From: DASPKW01 sp038244055 | Lineage (GTDB): Bacteria; Planctomycetota; Phycisphaerae; Tepidisphaerales; Tepidisphaeraceae | Direction of reading: 5' to 3' | DNA length: 10,117 nt | Assembly: GCA_038244055.1 (NCBI GenBank) | Contig: JBBRTW010000251.1 | Span: 1-10,117, forward strand | Shown here: positions 1 to 5,284 of the stretch, one piece after another | Layout of the letters: each line of letters begins with the position of its first letter | Numbering within the stretch: the first letter of the stretch is position 1 | Notes under the pieces: generated by a model | The model's input: only the letters and a program-made list of their open reading frames with translations | Told to the model about the DNA's origin: nothing | Database searches by the model: none | Translations under genes and position numbers: made by a program

Positions 1-120
1 GACTGCGGACCATGCTGCTGATGCTCCAGCACTGCGCCGAGGCAAGCCTGGGCTGTTCGGAGTCGATGCATCCTCCCAACATCCCGCCACTTAGCTCCAT
101 CACGGGGCCGTCGGGGTGAA
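1..120. other. Unresolved left edge, possible end or start of a gene
   Basis: Two frames stay open here with similarly high GC at third codon positions. On the plus strand an open frame enters from the left edge and stops at 117-119. On the minus strand an open frame runs leftward out of the window from ATG codons near 80-95, preceded by a stop near 130. Neither gives a peptide I recognise, and the piece is too short to choose between them. Sequence to the left of the window would decide. Confidence 0.2.
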
Positions 121-122
121 CT

Positions 123-159
123 TGGAACTACTGAGCTACGTTCGGAATGTCGAGCTACG
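123..159 (+). repeat. Partial REP sequence overlapping the RAYT stop codon
   Basis: The right half of the REP unit (CGGAATGTCGAGCTACG, 143-159) is present without its left arm. A second GAGCTACG lies at 133-140, 19 bp upstream of the GAGCTACG at 152-159. The RAYT stop codon (complement of CTA, 155-157) lies inside this half-REP. The 9-mer TGGAACTAC at 123-131 recurs exactly at 1024-1032 on the other side of the RAYT module. Confidence 0.7.
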
Positions 160-892
160 CAAATTCGTCCAGCCACGGCATCCGCTTGTAAGAGAATGTT
201 TCCGGACGGAGATGGACCGGATTTTCCCCAATATATTTTCGCGTGCGCGCGAGTTCCGCGGCATTTCGCACGATCCGATCGAACGATTCGTCCTGCCAAC
301 CTTCACTCTTCCCCGAAATTGTCTCCGAGCCGGATGAAATCGGCGCTTTCATCCGCGCACTCGTAAAACGCTTCACGGAATATAGCCAATCCTCCAACTT
401 CACACCCGGAAAGGGCTGAACGATCGCATGAACGTGATTGGGCATCACCACATAATCTCCCGTCCAGAGACGCTGACCGTGAAAGTACTCCAGGGCCGCC
501 GCGACCATCGCGTGATTCTCCTGCAACGCGCACGAACCATGGCAGCGATCCAGCTCGATGAAAAACTTCCGGTTTTGGTTTCGCTCAAAGGTCATGCGAT
601 GCTCGGCCGCGATGCCAAAATAAGCCTGCTTCCATCGCGCCGGATCTTTCATCTCCCACGCAGGATTGATCCCGCTCGCGCGCAGCCAGTCTTCCCGCTG
701 CAGCCGCCACGCGAGCGCGATTGGCTCAGGAATTGAGTCGGCCAGCCGAAACGTCACGAAGTAGGTCGCCCCATCGATTCTCAAATGCGGAAGATTCCGC
801 TCGTAGCCGGCGATTTTCCCAGGCTCCGCCACGTCAAAGCCGGCAAATACCGGCCTCTCCGGAACGGAAGTTGGCTGCGAAAGCCGCCGCAT
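155..892 (-). CDS. REP-associated tyrosine transposase (RAYT, Y1/IS200-like)
   Basis: Single-strand DNA transposase of the HUH/Y1 superfamily; known RAYTs bind and cleave REP palindromes and are thought to spread them. Counted from the ATG at 892 the protein is 245 aa; an in-frame TTG at 925 would add 11 residues. In the longer numbering the fold begins near residue 45 (ATYFVTFRL), the metal-binding HxH lies in MPNHVHAIV (H164, H166), a WQDESFDRIVR block follows at 210-220, and YIGENPV carries the likely nucleophile Tyr231. All hallmark motifs are present and the frame is intact, so it may be active. REP palindromes and half-REPs flank both ends, as expected for a RAYT with its cognate repeats. 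The start is uncertain: I prefer ATG 892 over TTG 925, but neither has a convincing ribosome-binding site. The family call is firm; activity is inferred. Confidence 0.88.
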   Translation of the reverse strand: MRRLSQPTSVPERPVFAGFDVAEPGKIAGYERNLPHLRIDGATYFVTFRLADSIPEPIALAWRLQREDWLRASGINPAWEMKDPARWKQAYFGIAAEHRMTFERNQNRKFFIELDRCHGSCALQENHAMVAAALEYFHGQRLWTGDYVVMPNHVHAIVQPFPGVKLEDWLYSVKRFTSARMKAPISSGSETISGKSEGWQDESFDRIVRNAAELARTRKYIGENPVHLRPETFSYKRMPWLDEFA

Positions 893-925
893 ATCGCTCG
901 ACGCCCCATATAATCCGATACCCAA

Positions 926-1000
926 CGTAGCTCGACGCTTGCGTAGCTCGACGCTTGCGTAGCTCGACGCTTGTGTAGCTCGACGCTTGTGTAGCTCGAC
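926..1000 (-). repeat. Tandem array of a 16-bp half-REP unit
   Basis: The unit CGTAGCTCGACGCTTG repeats head to tail at 926-941, 942-957 and 958-973, then at 974-989 with one C-to-T change. A fifth, partial unit (990-1000) runs directly into a complete REP palindrome at 991-1016. On the minus strand each unit contains GTCGAGCTACG, which is the right half of the REP. The array lies immediately upstream of the RAYT coding region. Confidence 0.9.
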
Positions 1001-1016
1001 ATTCCGATGTCGAGGC
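991..1016 (-). repeat. REP palindrome (inverse orientation)
   Basis: A perfect 8-bp stem, CTCGACAT (995-1002) with ATGTCGAG (1007-1014), encloses a 4-nt loop. The flanking GTAG on the left and GC on the right match the REP copies at 1121 and 1165 read on the opposite strand. With those two it forms a head-to-head group like the BIMEs of enterobacteria. Confidence 0.85.
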
Positions 1017-1120
1017 CTTCGCCTGGAACTACATTCAGGTTCCGATGACTAAAGTTACCATAACTCAACCATTCGCAAAACAAAATACGAATAAGCCCAT
1101 CTCCTAATTTCGCAGCGAAT

Positions 1121-1148
1121 GCCTCGACATCGGAATGTCGACCTACGT
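1121..1148 (+). repeat. REP palindrome
   Basis: Stem CTCGACAT (1123-1130), loop CGGA, then ATGTCGAC (1135-1142). The outermost pair is lost through a G-to-C change compared with the other copies. It is followed by CTACGT, the conserved right flank. It lies downstream of the FHA gene and upstream of the RAYT gene, both read on the minus strand. Confidence 0.85.
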
Positions 1149-1164
1149 TGACCGCGCGAGGAAG

Positions 1165-1193
1165 GCCTCGACATCGGAATGTCGAGCTACGTT
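1165..1193 (+). repeat. REP palindrome next to the FHA gene stop
   Basis: A perfect 8-bp stem, CTCGACAT (1167-1174) and ATGTCGAG (1179-1186), with loop CGGA and right flank CTACGTT. It ends 2 nt from the FHA stop codon, so it would form a hairpin at the 3' end of that mRNA and may stabilise it or help end transcription (inferred). There is no T-run to make it a classical terminator. Confidence 0.87.
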
Positions 1194-1195
1194 CG

Positions 1196-2524
1196 CTATG
1201 CCGCGCCCGTCTTCTCGCGCGCCTTCTCCTGGAACGTAAAGACCGTCCCCCCCACCTGGATCTGATCCCCCGTCCGCAGCCGCGCGCGGTTCACCGGTTT
1301 GCCGTTCACATATGTCGACGAGCCCAGCGGCAGGTCTTCGAGGTCGAACCCGCCGGGGACGATATGAATCGCCGCATGCCTCCGGCCAATGGCGGGGTCC
1401 TTGAACAGATAAATGTGGCAGTCCGGGCTGGCGCCAATGTAGGTGGTGGCGCGGTAGAGGATGAACTGCTTGCCGGCGATGAACCCCTGGACGACCTTGA
1501 TCCAGCCAGTCTTGGCGACGTTTTCGATCAGGCCCGTCGCCAGGCCCGCGATCAAGCCGATCGTGATGTAAGCGGCGCAGCGGGCCCAGACGATGGCCAC
1601 ACTTTTGTCGTAATATTTGGTGATGAGAGAAATCGCAATTGAATAGAGGACCCCGCCGATCAGCCCGCCGATCAGCCCGCCGGCCATGCCGACCGTGGAC
1701 TTCTTCAGATTGCGCAGCACGACGCCGGGCGCCAGCGTAAGGAACAAACCGATCACCCCGTACTTGATCGCATCGGCGATGAGCCGCTTCATTCCCGAGG
1801 ATGGATCCTCCGAAGTCCCTCCCAGCGCCTGATGCAGTTTATCGACGAAGAGGGAAACGATCACTCCGCCGAAGAGCCCGAGCGTAGCGCCCACCGAGCC
1901 GATGACCAGCGCGCCGTGGAAATTCAGGTCGATCACCGGCTCGGCCACGGCCAGGCAGAGCGCGATGAGCATTCCCGTCAGCCCGAACGCGAGAACATTG
2001 GCGATGAAGGCGGTGGTGTCGTAGGTGGAATGCTGCCTGGAGATGGCCTCTTCCTTTTGTTCCTGGGAGAGGGCTTCGTTGCTGAGGATCGCGAAGTAAG
2101 GATTGTCGGCCGCATCTTCCTTGAGAGCCGCCACCTTGATGCGGAAAGTGCGGTCATCCTCGAAACCCGAATCGTGGCGCGACTTGGCCGAGCGCAGGGC
2201 GACGTACTGATCTTTTGCCTCTTCGTACCTGGCGGTGTACTGGGCGCGGGTCAGCGGCTTGAGTTGGATGAGCTCACCCGCCCCCCAGGCGAGGAGGCCC
2301 CCGAGCAGGCCGAAGAAGCTCATCGCAAAGGCGGTGTTGTACCAGATGCTGGTGCGCTGCTGGTTCTTGAGCTGCTGCGGGCTCATGGAGAGCGCGGGCG
2401 AAGTGTAAGCATCCTGCCGCGCCGCGGCCTGCTGCTGCCTGAGCTTGGCATCGACCTCGGGGGAACTGACATCGTCCCAGGTGACGGTGAGCTTTTCTTT
2501 CGGAGGAGGAGTCGGAGGGGTCAT
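1196..2524 (-). CDS. Polytopic membrane protein with C-terminal FHA domain
   Basis: The product is 442 aa. A proline-rich, Gln-rich cytosolic N-terminus (1-58) is followed by a membrane segment (about 62-86), a charged region (90-168, helical in character), five further membrane segments (about 170-192, 203-227, 252-271, 277-301 and 309-333) and a forkhead-associated domain (341-432). FHA domains usually bind phosphothreonine peptides in Ser/Thr kinase signalling. Here YIGASPDC, IGRRH and YVNGK align with the FHA core, but the usual GR and SxxH read GA and GRRH, so classical phosphopeptide binding may be lost. I chose ATG 2524 over an upstream ATG at 2608, because the extra 28 residues would be encoded partly by the repeat element at 2582-2737 and contribute no domain. 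The start has no Shine-Dalgarno, but TACAAT ends 10 nt before it. The gene follows the JAMM gene on the same strand. The specific function is unknown. Confidence 0.85.
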   Translation of the reverse strand: MTPPTPPPKEKLTVTWDDVSSPEVDAKLRQQQAAARQDAYTSPALSMSPQQLKNQQRTSIWYNTAFAMSFFGLLGGLLAWGAGELIQLKPLTRAQYTARYEEAKDQYVALRSAKSRHDSGFEDDRTFRIKVAALKEDAADNPYFAILSNEALSQEQKEEAISRQHSTYDTTAFIANVLAFGLTGMLIALCLAVAEPVIDLNFHGALVIGSVGATLGLFGGVIVSLFVDKLHQALGGTSEDPSSGMKRLIADAIKYGVIGLFLTLAPGVVLRNLKKSTVGMAGGLIGGLIGGVLYSIAISLITKYYDKSVAIVWARCAAYITIGLIAGLATGLIENVAKTGWIKVVQGFIAGKQFILYRATTYIGASPDCHIYLFKDPAIGRRHAAIHIVPGGFDLEDLPLGSSTYVNGKPVNRARLRTGDQIQVGGTVFTFQEKAREKTGAA

Positions 2525-2534
2525 GGGTGGAAGG

Positions 2535-2540
2535 ATTGTA
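2535..2540 (-). promoter_or_regulatory. -10-like box just upstream of the FHA start
   Basis: TACAAT on the minus strand (5 of 6 matches to TATAAT) ends 10 nt before ATG 2524. This predicts a transcript start about 3 nt before the start codon, so a nearly leaderless mRNA. There is no good -35 hexamer; TTCGCC at 17-nt spacing matches only half of the consensus. Confidence 0.35.
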
Positions 2541-2581
2541 ATCGCAGAAGGTGAGAGGGCGAAATCGGAGGGAAAGAATCC

Positions 2582-2737
2582 ATGAACGCCGAGACGCCGA
2601 GATGCCAAGGAATTGAAAAGAGTGGAAGAGAGTTGCGTTTGAATTGAAGGGCCAGTGGCTTCATTTGAACCGGTGCTGCTTCTTCATTTCTTAAAGCAAT
2701 TCTTCTTCCCTTGGCGTCTCCGCGTCTTGGCGTTCAT
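2582..2737. repeat. 156-bp element with long terminal inverted repeats (MITE-like)
   Basis: The left arm (2582-2615) begins ATGAACGCCGAGACGC. The reverse complement of the right arm (2697-2737) begins ATGAACGCCAAGACGC. The outer 29 nt match at 26 positions and both arms end in AATTG, the right arm carrying about 7 extra bases. Each arm is itself made of 8-bp units of the ACGCCAAG type. The element occupies most of the gap between the JAMM stop and the FHA start, contains no gene, and could fold into a long hairpin in read-through RNA. Confidence 0.75.
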
Positions 2738-2767
2738 TGAGTCGCTGAAAACCGGAAAAGAGCCTCG

Positions 2768-3799
2768 CTAGAAATTCAGCGGCCGGCTCGTCGGATCGTT
2801 GTAATTGGGCAGCTTGACCGGCGGCGGCGGCGTCGTCGATCGTTTCAGCAAATCCGGCAACCAGGTCGTCACCGCGATCGGCCAGGCCAGCGCGACGACC
2901 GCAACCAGGGCCATGAAAAAGACGAGCACCTTCTGCCGTTTTTCCAGCGACTCCAAACGGGCGGCCAATGTCGCGAAATCGCCGGTGTTCTTCGCCCCGC
3001 TGGAGACATCCTTGGCCTTGTTGACGATCGCCGTGAGCTGCTCTTCAGGCGCATCGGGCTCGACCAGAAACGCCTCGGCCTCTGGGACCCCCTGCTTCCA
3101 CAAAAAGACGCCCTCCTCGTTGGCCTTCGGGTCATAAACCAGCGCGATCTGCCACGGCTCGGGAAAAAAGTTCTTCTGGATGAAAACATCCATCTCCGAA
3201 AGAAAAATCCCAAAGCCCGGATGGGTGTGATACCACCCGAGGATTTTCCGGCTGGCATGGTCCCGATCCATGATGGATTGGATATGCGCCCAGGTATCGG
3301 CCGTGAAGGTCACCTGCGTAGACCTGCCGGCCGCGTGATTGCCTTCGATGGCGTATTCAACGTACGCCCATGGCCCGGATGAATCGTGGAGAATATTGCC
3401 AACCAGCACGCCGCAGACTTCGATTTCCTGCGCGGCCAGCCCATGGCGGTGAATCTGATTGAGTACCGATTGGCGGATGATCGCCTGAAAGCGCTCCTTC
3501 CGGCCGGGCGTGGCCGGAGGCAGTTCCTGGCGCGGATAGTCGAGCGGGCGGATTTGCGCGGTGTCGGGAGGAGGGGCGTCGGAGGTGATTTGAGATGTGA
3601 GATTTGAGATTTCGGATTGGGAGTCCTGTGCGATCGCGGATAGCGGATTGGGTATTGCGGATTGGGTGTCGGGCGATTGGAGATTTGAGATTTCAGATTG
3701 GGTGTTTTGTCCGGCCGGCGCGGAATCATCGCTGGCCGCGGCGGGGCCGGCTTCGGCCTGGGGTTCGTTGAAAGACTTTTTGTTGCGGTTGCGGGCCAT
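2768..3799 (-). CDS. Membrane-anchored JAMM/MPN-domain metalloprotease
   Basis: The product is 343 aa. Residues 1-100 are low-complexity. The JAB/MPN domain spans about 105-245 and has the full zinc motif: E127 in EVCGVLVG, then H191 and H193 in GWYHTHPG, S201 and D204 in SEMD, matching HxH-x7-S-x2-D. Proteins with this motif are zinc isopeptidases or peptidases, such as deubiquitinase-like enzymes and those that process ubiquitin-fold sulfur carriers. A short helical stretch (275-290) leads to one membrane segment (about 290-313) and a Pro-rich tail. This suggests a tail-anchored enzyme whose domain probably faces the cytosol. Residues 32-71 are encoded by an in-frame intergenic-type repeat. 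No ubiquitin-like, E1-like or E2-like gene lies in the window, so the substrate is unknown. The FHA gene follows 243 nt downstream on the same strand. ATG 3799 lacks a Shine-Dalgarno; GATAAT ends 9 nt before it. Confidence 0.87.
   Translation of the reverse strand: MARNRNKKSFNEPQAEAGPAAASDDSAPAGQNTQSEISNLQSPDTQSAIPNPLSAIAQDSQSEISNLTSQITSDAPPPDTAQIRPLDYPRQELPPATPGRKERFQAIIRQSVLNQIHRHGLAAQEIEVCGVLVGNILHDSSGPWAYVEYAIEGNHAAGRSTQVTFTADTWAHIQSIMDRDHASRKILGWYHTHPGFGIFLSEMDVFIQKNFFPEPWQIALVYDPKANEEGVFLWKQGVPEAEAFLVEPDAPEEQLTAIVNKAKDVSSGAKNTGDFATLAARLESLEKRQKVLVFFMALVAVVALAWPIAVTTWLPDLLKRSTTPPPPVKLPNYNDPTSRPLNF
3587..3706 (-). repeat. Degenerate repeat array inside the JAMM coding region
   Basis: The minus strand carries runs of AAATCTCAAATCTC and CAATCCGCAATACCCAATCC over about 120 bp, read in frame as residues 32-71. 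The translation repeats QSEISNL exactly (34-40 and 61-67) and includes QSAIPNPLSAI. AT-rich strings of this kind are usually intergenic in GC-rich environmental genomes, and composition here differs sharply from the flanking coding DNA. It probably arose by insertion or expansion in a tolerant linker. Confidence 0.75.
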
Positions 3800-3869
3800 G
3801 TGGCGTCTATTATCCGTGGCAAATGATTGGTGGGAAGATGCGCGGGCGAGTTCGCGCGGGATTTACCTC
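3800..3869. promoter_or_regulatory. Divergent promoter region between the JAMM gene and the 144-aa membrane protein gene
   Basis: These 70 bp separate two divergent start codons. GATAAT (minus strand, 3809-3814) ends 9 nt before the JAMM ATG and would give a nearly leaderless transcript. The overlapping TATTAT (plus strand, 3808-3813) could serve the rightward gene. No clear -35 hexamers or operator palindromes are visible. Confidence 0.35.
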
Positions 3870-4304
3870 ATGAAATCGATTCGAGTCGCCGCGGTTGTGT
3901 TCATCTGGCTGGCGTGGCTATTTTTGTTGATGATGTGGCCACTATCTCATCGGCTATCGTCGGCCGGTATCGAGTTTGAAAAGAAGGTGGATCATCAGAT
4001 CCAGAACCAGTGGTACGGCGTAGTCTATCCCGGCACCGGCGTGGTGATGGCCGGCGGTGAGACGACTTATCAGCCGGATCTTGGCCAGCATTACGATGCG
4101 TTTGACCTGGGCGGGGCATGGCTCCTCAAGCCATTCGAAGACCAGTCCAGAACATTCTGGGAGCGCGCCGGCTTTGTATGGCAGATGGCGCCGGGCCGGC
4201 ACTGGATAGGCATCCCCGCATGGCTTGCGGCCGCGATCGCGGGAGTGCTGCCCATAAAATGGATGGTCCACGCACTGAAAAGGCGAAAGCAGCGACGAAC
4301 ATAG
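3870..4304 (+). CDS. Hypothetical two-helix membrane protein
   Basis: The product is 144 aa, not recognised as a named family. An N-terminal hydrophobic segment (about 5-24) is followed by a soluble middle part with WYGVVYPGTGVV and an aromatic-rich stretch (about 45-105). A second membrane segment (about 112-133) sits in HWIGIPAWLAAAIAGVLPIK, and the tail KRRKQRRT is highly basic. By the positive-inside rule both termini should be cytosolic, with about 85 residues outside. The same layout, with a short IP-W-LAA-type helix and Arg-rich tail, is common among hypothetical proteins of planctomycetes and related phyla (recollection, not a search). The open frame extends upstream to 3597, but that part is antisense to the JAMM gene and its repeat array, so ATG 3870 is the sensible start. 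No Shine-Dalgarno is evident. Confidence 0.65.
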   Translation: MKSIRVAAVVFIWLAWLFLLMMWPLSHRLSSAGIEFEKKVDHQIQNQWYGVVYPGTGVVMAGGETTYQPDLGQHYDAFDLGGAWLLKPFEDQSRTFWERAGFVWQMAPGRHWIGIPAWLAAAIAGVLPIKWMVHALKRRKQRRT

Positions 4305-4502
4305 TATCGAATGCCCACTGCAAGATCGCGCCGCCGGCAAGGCCCCAAACCCTCGCCCATACCCCTCAATCTCCTCTCCACCCCGAAACTTCCCTCCCTC
4401 CGACCTCTATGCCTCCGTGTCTCTGTGGCGAATTGGCGAATTACATCCCCTTTCTCCAAATTACCCAAATTAACAAAAGTCCCCCGCAAACTTATCCGAT
4501 GA
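4305..4502. other. Intergenic stretch with a dispersed-repeat-like string
   Basis: No credible gene is seen; open frames here are short and proline-rich. Around 4404-4430 lies CCTCCGTGTCTCTGTGGC, which resembles short CTCCGTG/CTGTGGC strings that recur between genes in many environmental bacterial genomes (recollection). The stretch has long pyrimidine-rich runs, unlike the coding DNA around it. TTAACA at 4470-4475 may be a weak -35 element for the PilZ gene, with TATCCG 17 nt downstream. Confidence 0.4.
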
Positions 4503-4537
4503 TAGGAGTGTTAAGTTCGCCAGTTTAACACATCCTA
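4503..4537 (+). promoter_or_regulatory. Inverted repeat upstream of the PilZ gene (operator or leader hairpin)
   Basis: TAGGA-GTGTTAA (4503-4514) pairs with TTAACAC-A-TCCTA (4525-4537), giving 12 base pairs with one bulged A and a 10-nt loop. It ends 4 nt before the PilZ ribosome-binding site. It could be the operator of a dimeric repressor or a hairpin in the 5' leader that affects access to the ribosome-binding site. It has no T-run and lies upstream of a gene, so a terminator is unlikely. Confidence 0.5.
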
Positions 4538-4541
4538 CCCC

Positions 4542-4547
4542 AAGGAG
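4542..4547 (+). promoter_or_regulatory. Ribosome-binding site that fixes the PilZ start
   Basis: AAGGAG lies 8 nt before ATG 4556, which is ideal spacing. The alternative in-frame TTG at 4550 is only 2 nt away and can be excluded as a start. Confidence 0.85.
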
Positions 4548-4555
4548 CGTTGCCC

Positions 4556-5014
4556 ATGACCACCCTGCACGAGAAACGGAACGCCAGGCATTTCCGGGCC
4601 CAGAGCGATGATGCCTTCAACGAGAAACGCGAGCATCGCCGCTACGACCTGGGCGGGCAGACCTTGGCCGTTAATAAATGGGATTCGCGCAAACGGGCGG
4701 CCGAGCCGCTCGGCTATCTGATGGATCTGTCGGCCAGCGGCGTGCGCGTCCGGATGGATGCATCCGACGTCAAGCCCGACAGCCAGATTCGCGTCCGCCT
4801 GGAACTGCCGACTTACGCGGGCATCAGCCCCTTCATCGACACCAACGCCGAAGAGCCCCAGCCCAAGAGCGAGTGGGTCGGCTGGCTGGCCGTGAGCCGG
4901 GTCATGAAGATCGGCGAGAAGCAGGTGGATGTGGCCGGCCGACTGGTGGATATGGATGAAATGGACCGCGGCATGCTCGGGCTGTATCTTTCGACCCAGC
5001 CGTTGGCGGCGTGA
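4556..5014 (+). CDS. PilZ domain protein, likely c-di-GMP effector
   Basis: The product is 152 aa, a single-domain PilZ protein. The c-di-GMP-binding signature is complete: RxxxR at R25-R29 in KREHRRYDL, and DxSxxG at D57, S59, G62 in DLSASGVRV. A beta-rich remainder (about 75-148) contains a less conserved insert (about 92-107, FIDTNAEEPQPKSEW) in place of a tight turn. No output domain, signal peptide or membrane segment is present, so it should act in the cytosol by binding partner proteins in response to c-di-GMP. There is no cyclase, phosphodiesterase, pilus or flagellar gene nearby, so the process it controls cannot be read from context. A good ribosome-binding site and an upstream inverted repeat suggest its own regulated promoter. 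Confidence 0.9.
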   Translation: MTTLHEKRNARHFRAQSDDAFNEKREHRRYDLGGQTLAVNKWDSRKRAAEPLGYLMDLSASGVRVRMDASDVKPDSQIRVRLELPTYAGISPFIDTNAEEPQPKSEWVGWLAVSRVMKIGEKQVDVAGRLVDMDEMDRGMLGLYLSTQPLAA

Positions 5015-5029
5015 AGGGAAGAGAGAAGT

Positions 5030-5055
5030 CAGTAGTTAGTAGACAGTAGTTAGTA
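5030..5055 (+). repeat. Short direct repeat, CAGTAGTTAGTA twice
   Basis: CAGTAGTTAGTA occurs at 5030-5041 and 5044-5055, separated by GA (14-bp period). It is a low-GC island after the PilZ stop. TAGTAT at 5051-5056 resembles a -10 box and could serve the structured RNA that begins about 40 nt downstream, but no matching -35 element is visible. Confidence 0.55.
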
Positions 5056-5096
5056 TAGGAAAGGGGAGGCGAGAGTTGTTGAATGGAGTGAACGAG

Positions 5097-5238
5097 CATT
5101 CGGCGCTGACCACGCCGGATGAAATCCCGGGGCCGCGGTTTCGATCGCGGGATTCGGGACGGGTGCGAACCTCACCCGGTAAGAACATGATCCGCCGGCC
5201 TCGGGCAACTTTCCCGCCTGAAGCCGGCGGATTTTTTT
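5097..5238 (+). ncRNA. Candidate structured small RNA with four hairpins
   Basis: Four hairpins follow each other closely. H1: 5097-5105 pairs with 5113-5121, 9 pairs including one G-U. H2: outer AATC (5123-5126) with GATT (5151-5154) and inner CCGCG (5133-5137) with CGCGG (5146-5150), with a bulge between. H3: CGGGTG (5160-5165) with CACCCG (5173-5178), loop CGAACCT. H4: the terminator stem at 5190-5232. The region has no credible reading frame and no similarity I can see to tRNA, tmRNA, SRP RNA or 6S RNA. It could be an independent small RNA or the structured 3' end of the PilZ transcript. A riboswitch for the lipoprotein gene is less likely, because the strong terminator lies about 245 nt before that start and no antiterminator pairing is apparent. 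Confidence 0.5.
5190..5238 (+). terminator. Strong intrinsic terminator
   Basis: ATCCGCCGGC (5190-5199) pairs perfectly with GCCGGCGGAT (5223-5232) over 10 bp, with an inner CGGG/CCCG stem (5202-5205 and 5213-5216). Seven T residues (5232-5238) follow. It would end transcription of the PilZ gene and/or the candidate RNA before the lipoprotein gene. It is the only classical intrinsic terminator I see in the window. Confidence 0.88.
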
Positions 5239-5259
5239 GTGCGCGTGCTTTTCGGAGAA

Positions 5260-5284
5260 CTCGACATCGGAACGTCGAGCTACG
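5260..5284 (+). repeat. REP copy distant from the RAYT gene
   Basis: CTCGACAT (5260-5267), loop CGGA, ACGTCGAG (5272-5279), then CTACG. It has a single stem mismatch relative to the REP copies at 991-1193. It lies about 4.3 kb from the RAYT gene and 21 nt after the T-run of the terminator at 5190-5238. Confidence 0.85.

Noticed and set aside
926..1000. CRISPR-like array
   Set aside because: The 16-bp units abut with no spacers and are pieces of the REP palindrome; no cas genes are present.
1832..2554. Plus-strand open frame of 240 codons
   Set aside because: Antisense to the FHA gene, low-complexity Glu/Gly/Arg-rich translation, no motif.
2525..2608. N-terminal extension of the FHA protein to ATG 2608
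   Set aside because: The extra 28 codons run partly through one arm of the repeat element and encode nothing recognisable; a -10-like box lies just before ATG 2524.
3597..3869. N-terminal extension of the 144-aa membrane protein
   Set aside because: This part is antisense to the JAMM gene and its repeat array, whereas ATG 3870 begins a typical membrane segment.
5151..5180. Possible tRNA T-arm (GGGTGCGAACCTCACCC)
   Set aside because: No acceptor, anticodon or D arm fits around it; it is one hairpin in a row of four ending in a terminator.
5097..5238. SRP RNA, 6S RNA or tmRNA
   Set aside because: The SRP apical motif (GGAAGGAAGCAGCC type), the long closing stem of 6S RNA and the tmRNA tRNA-like ends and tag frame are all absent.
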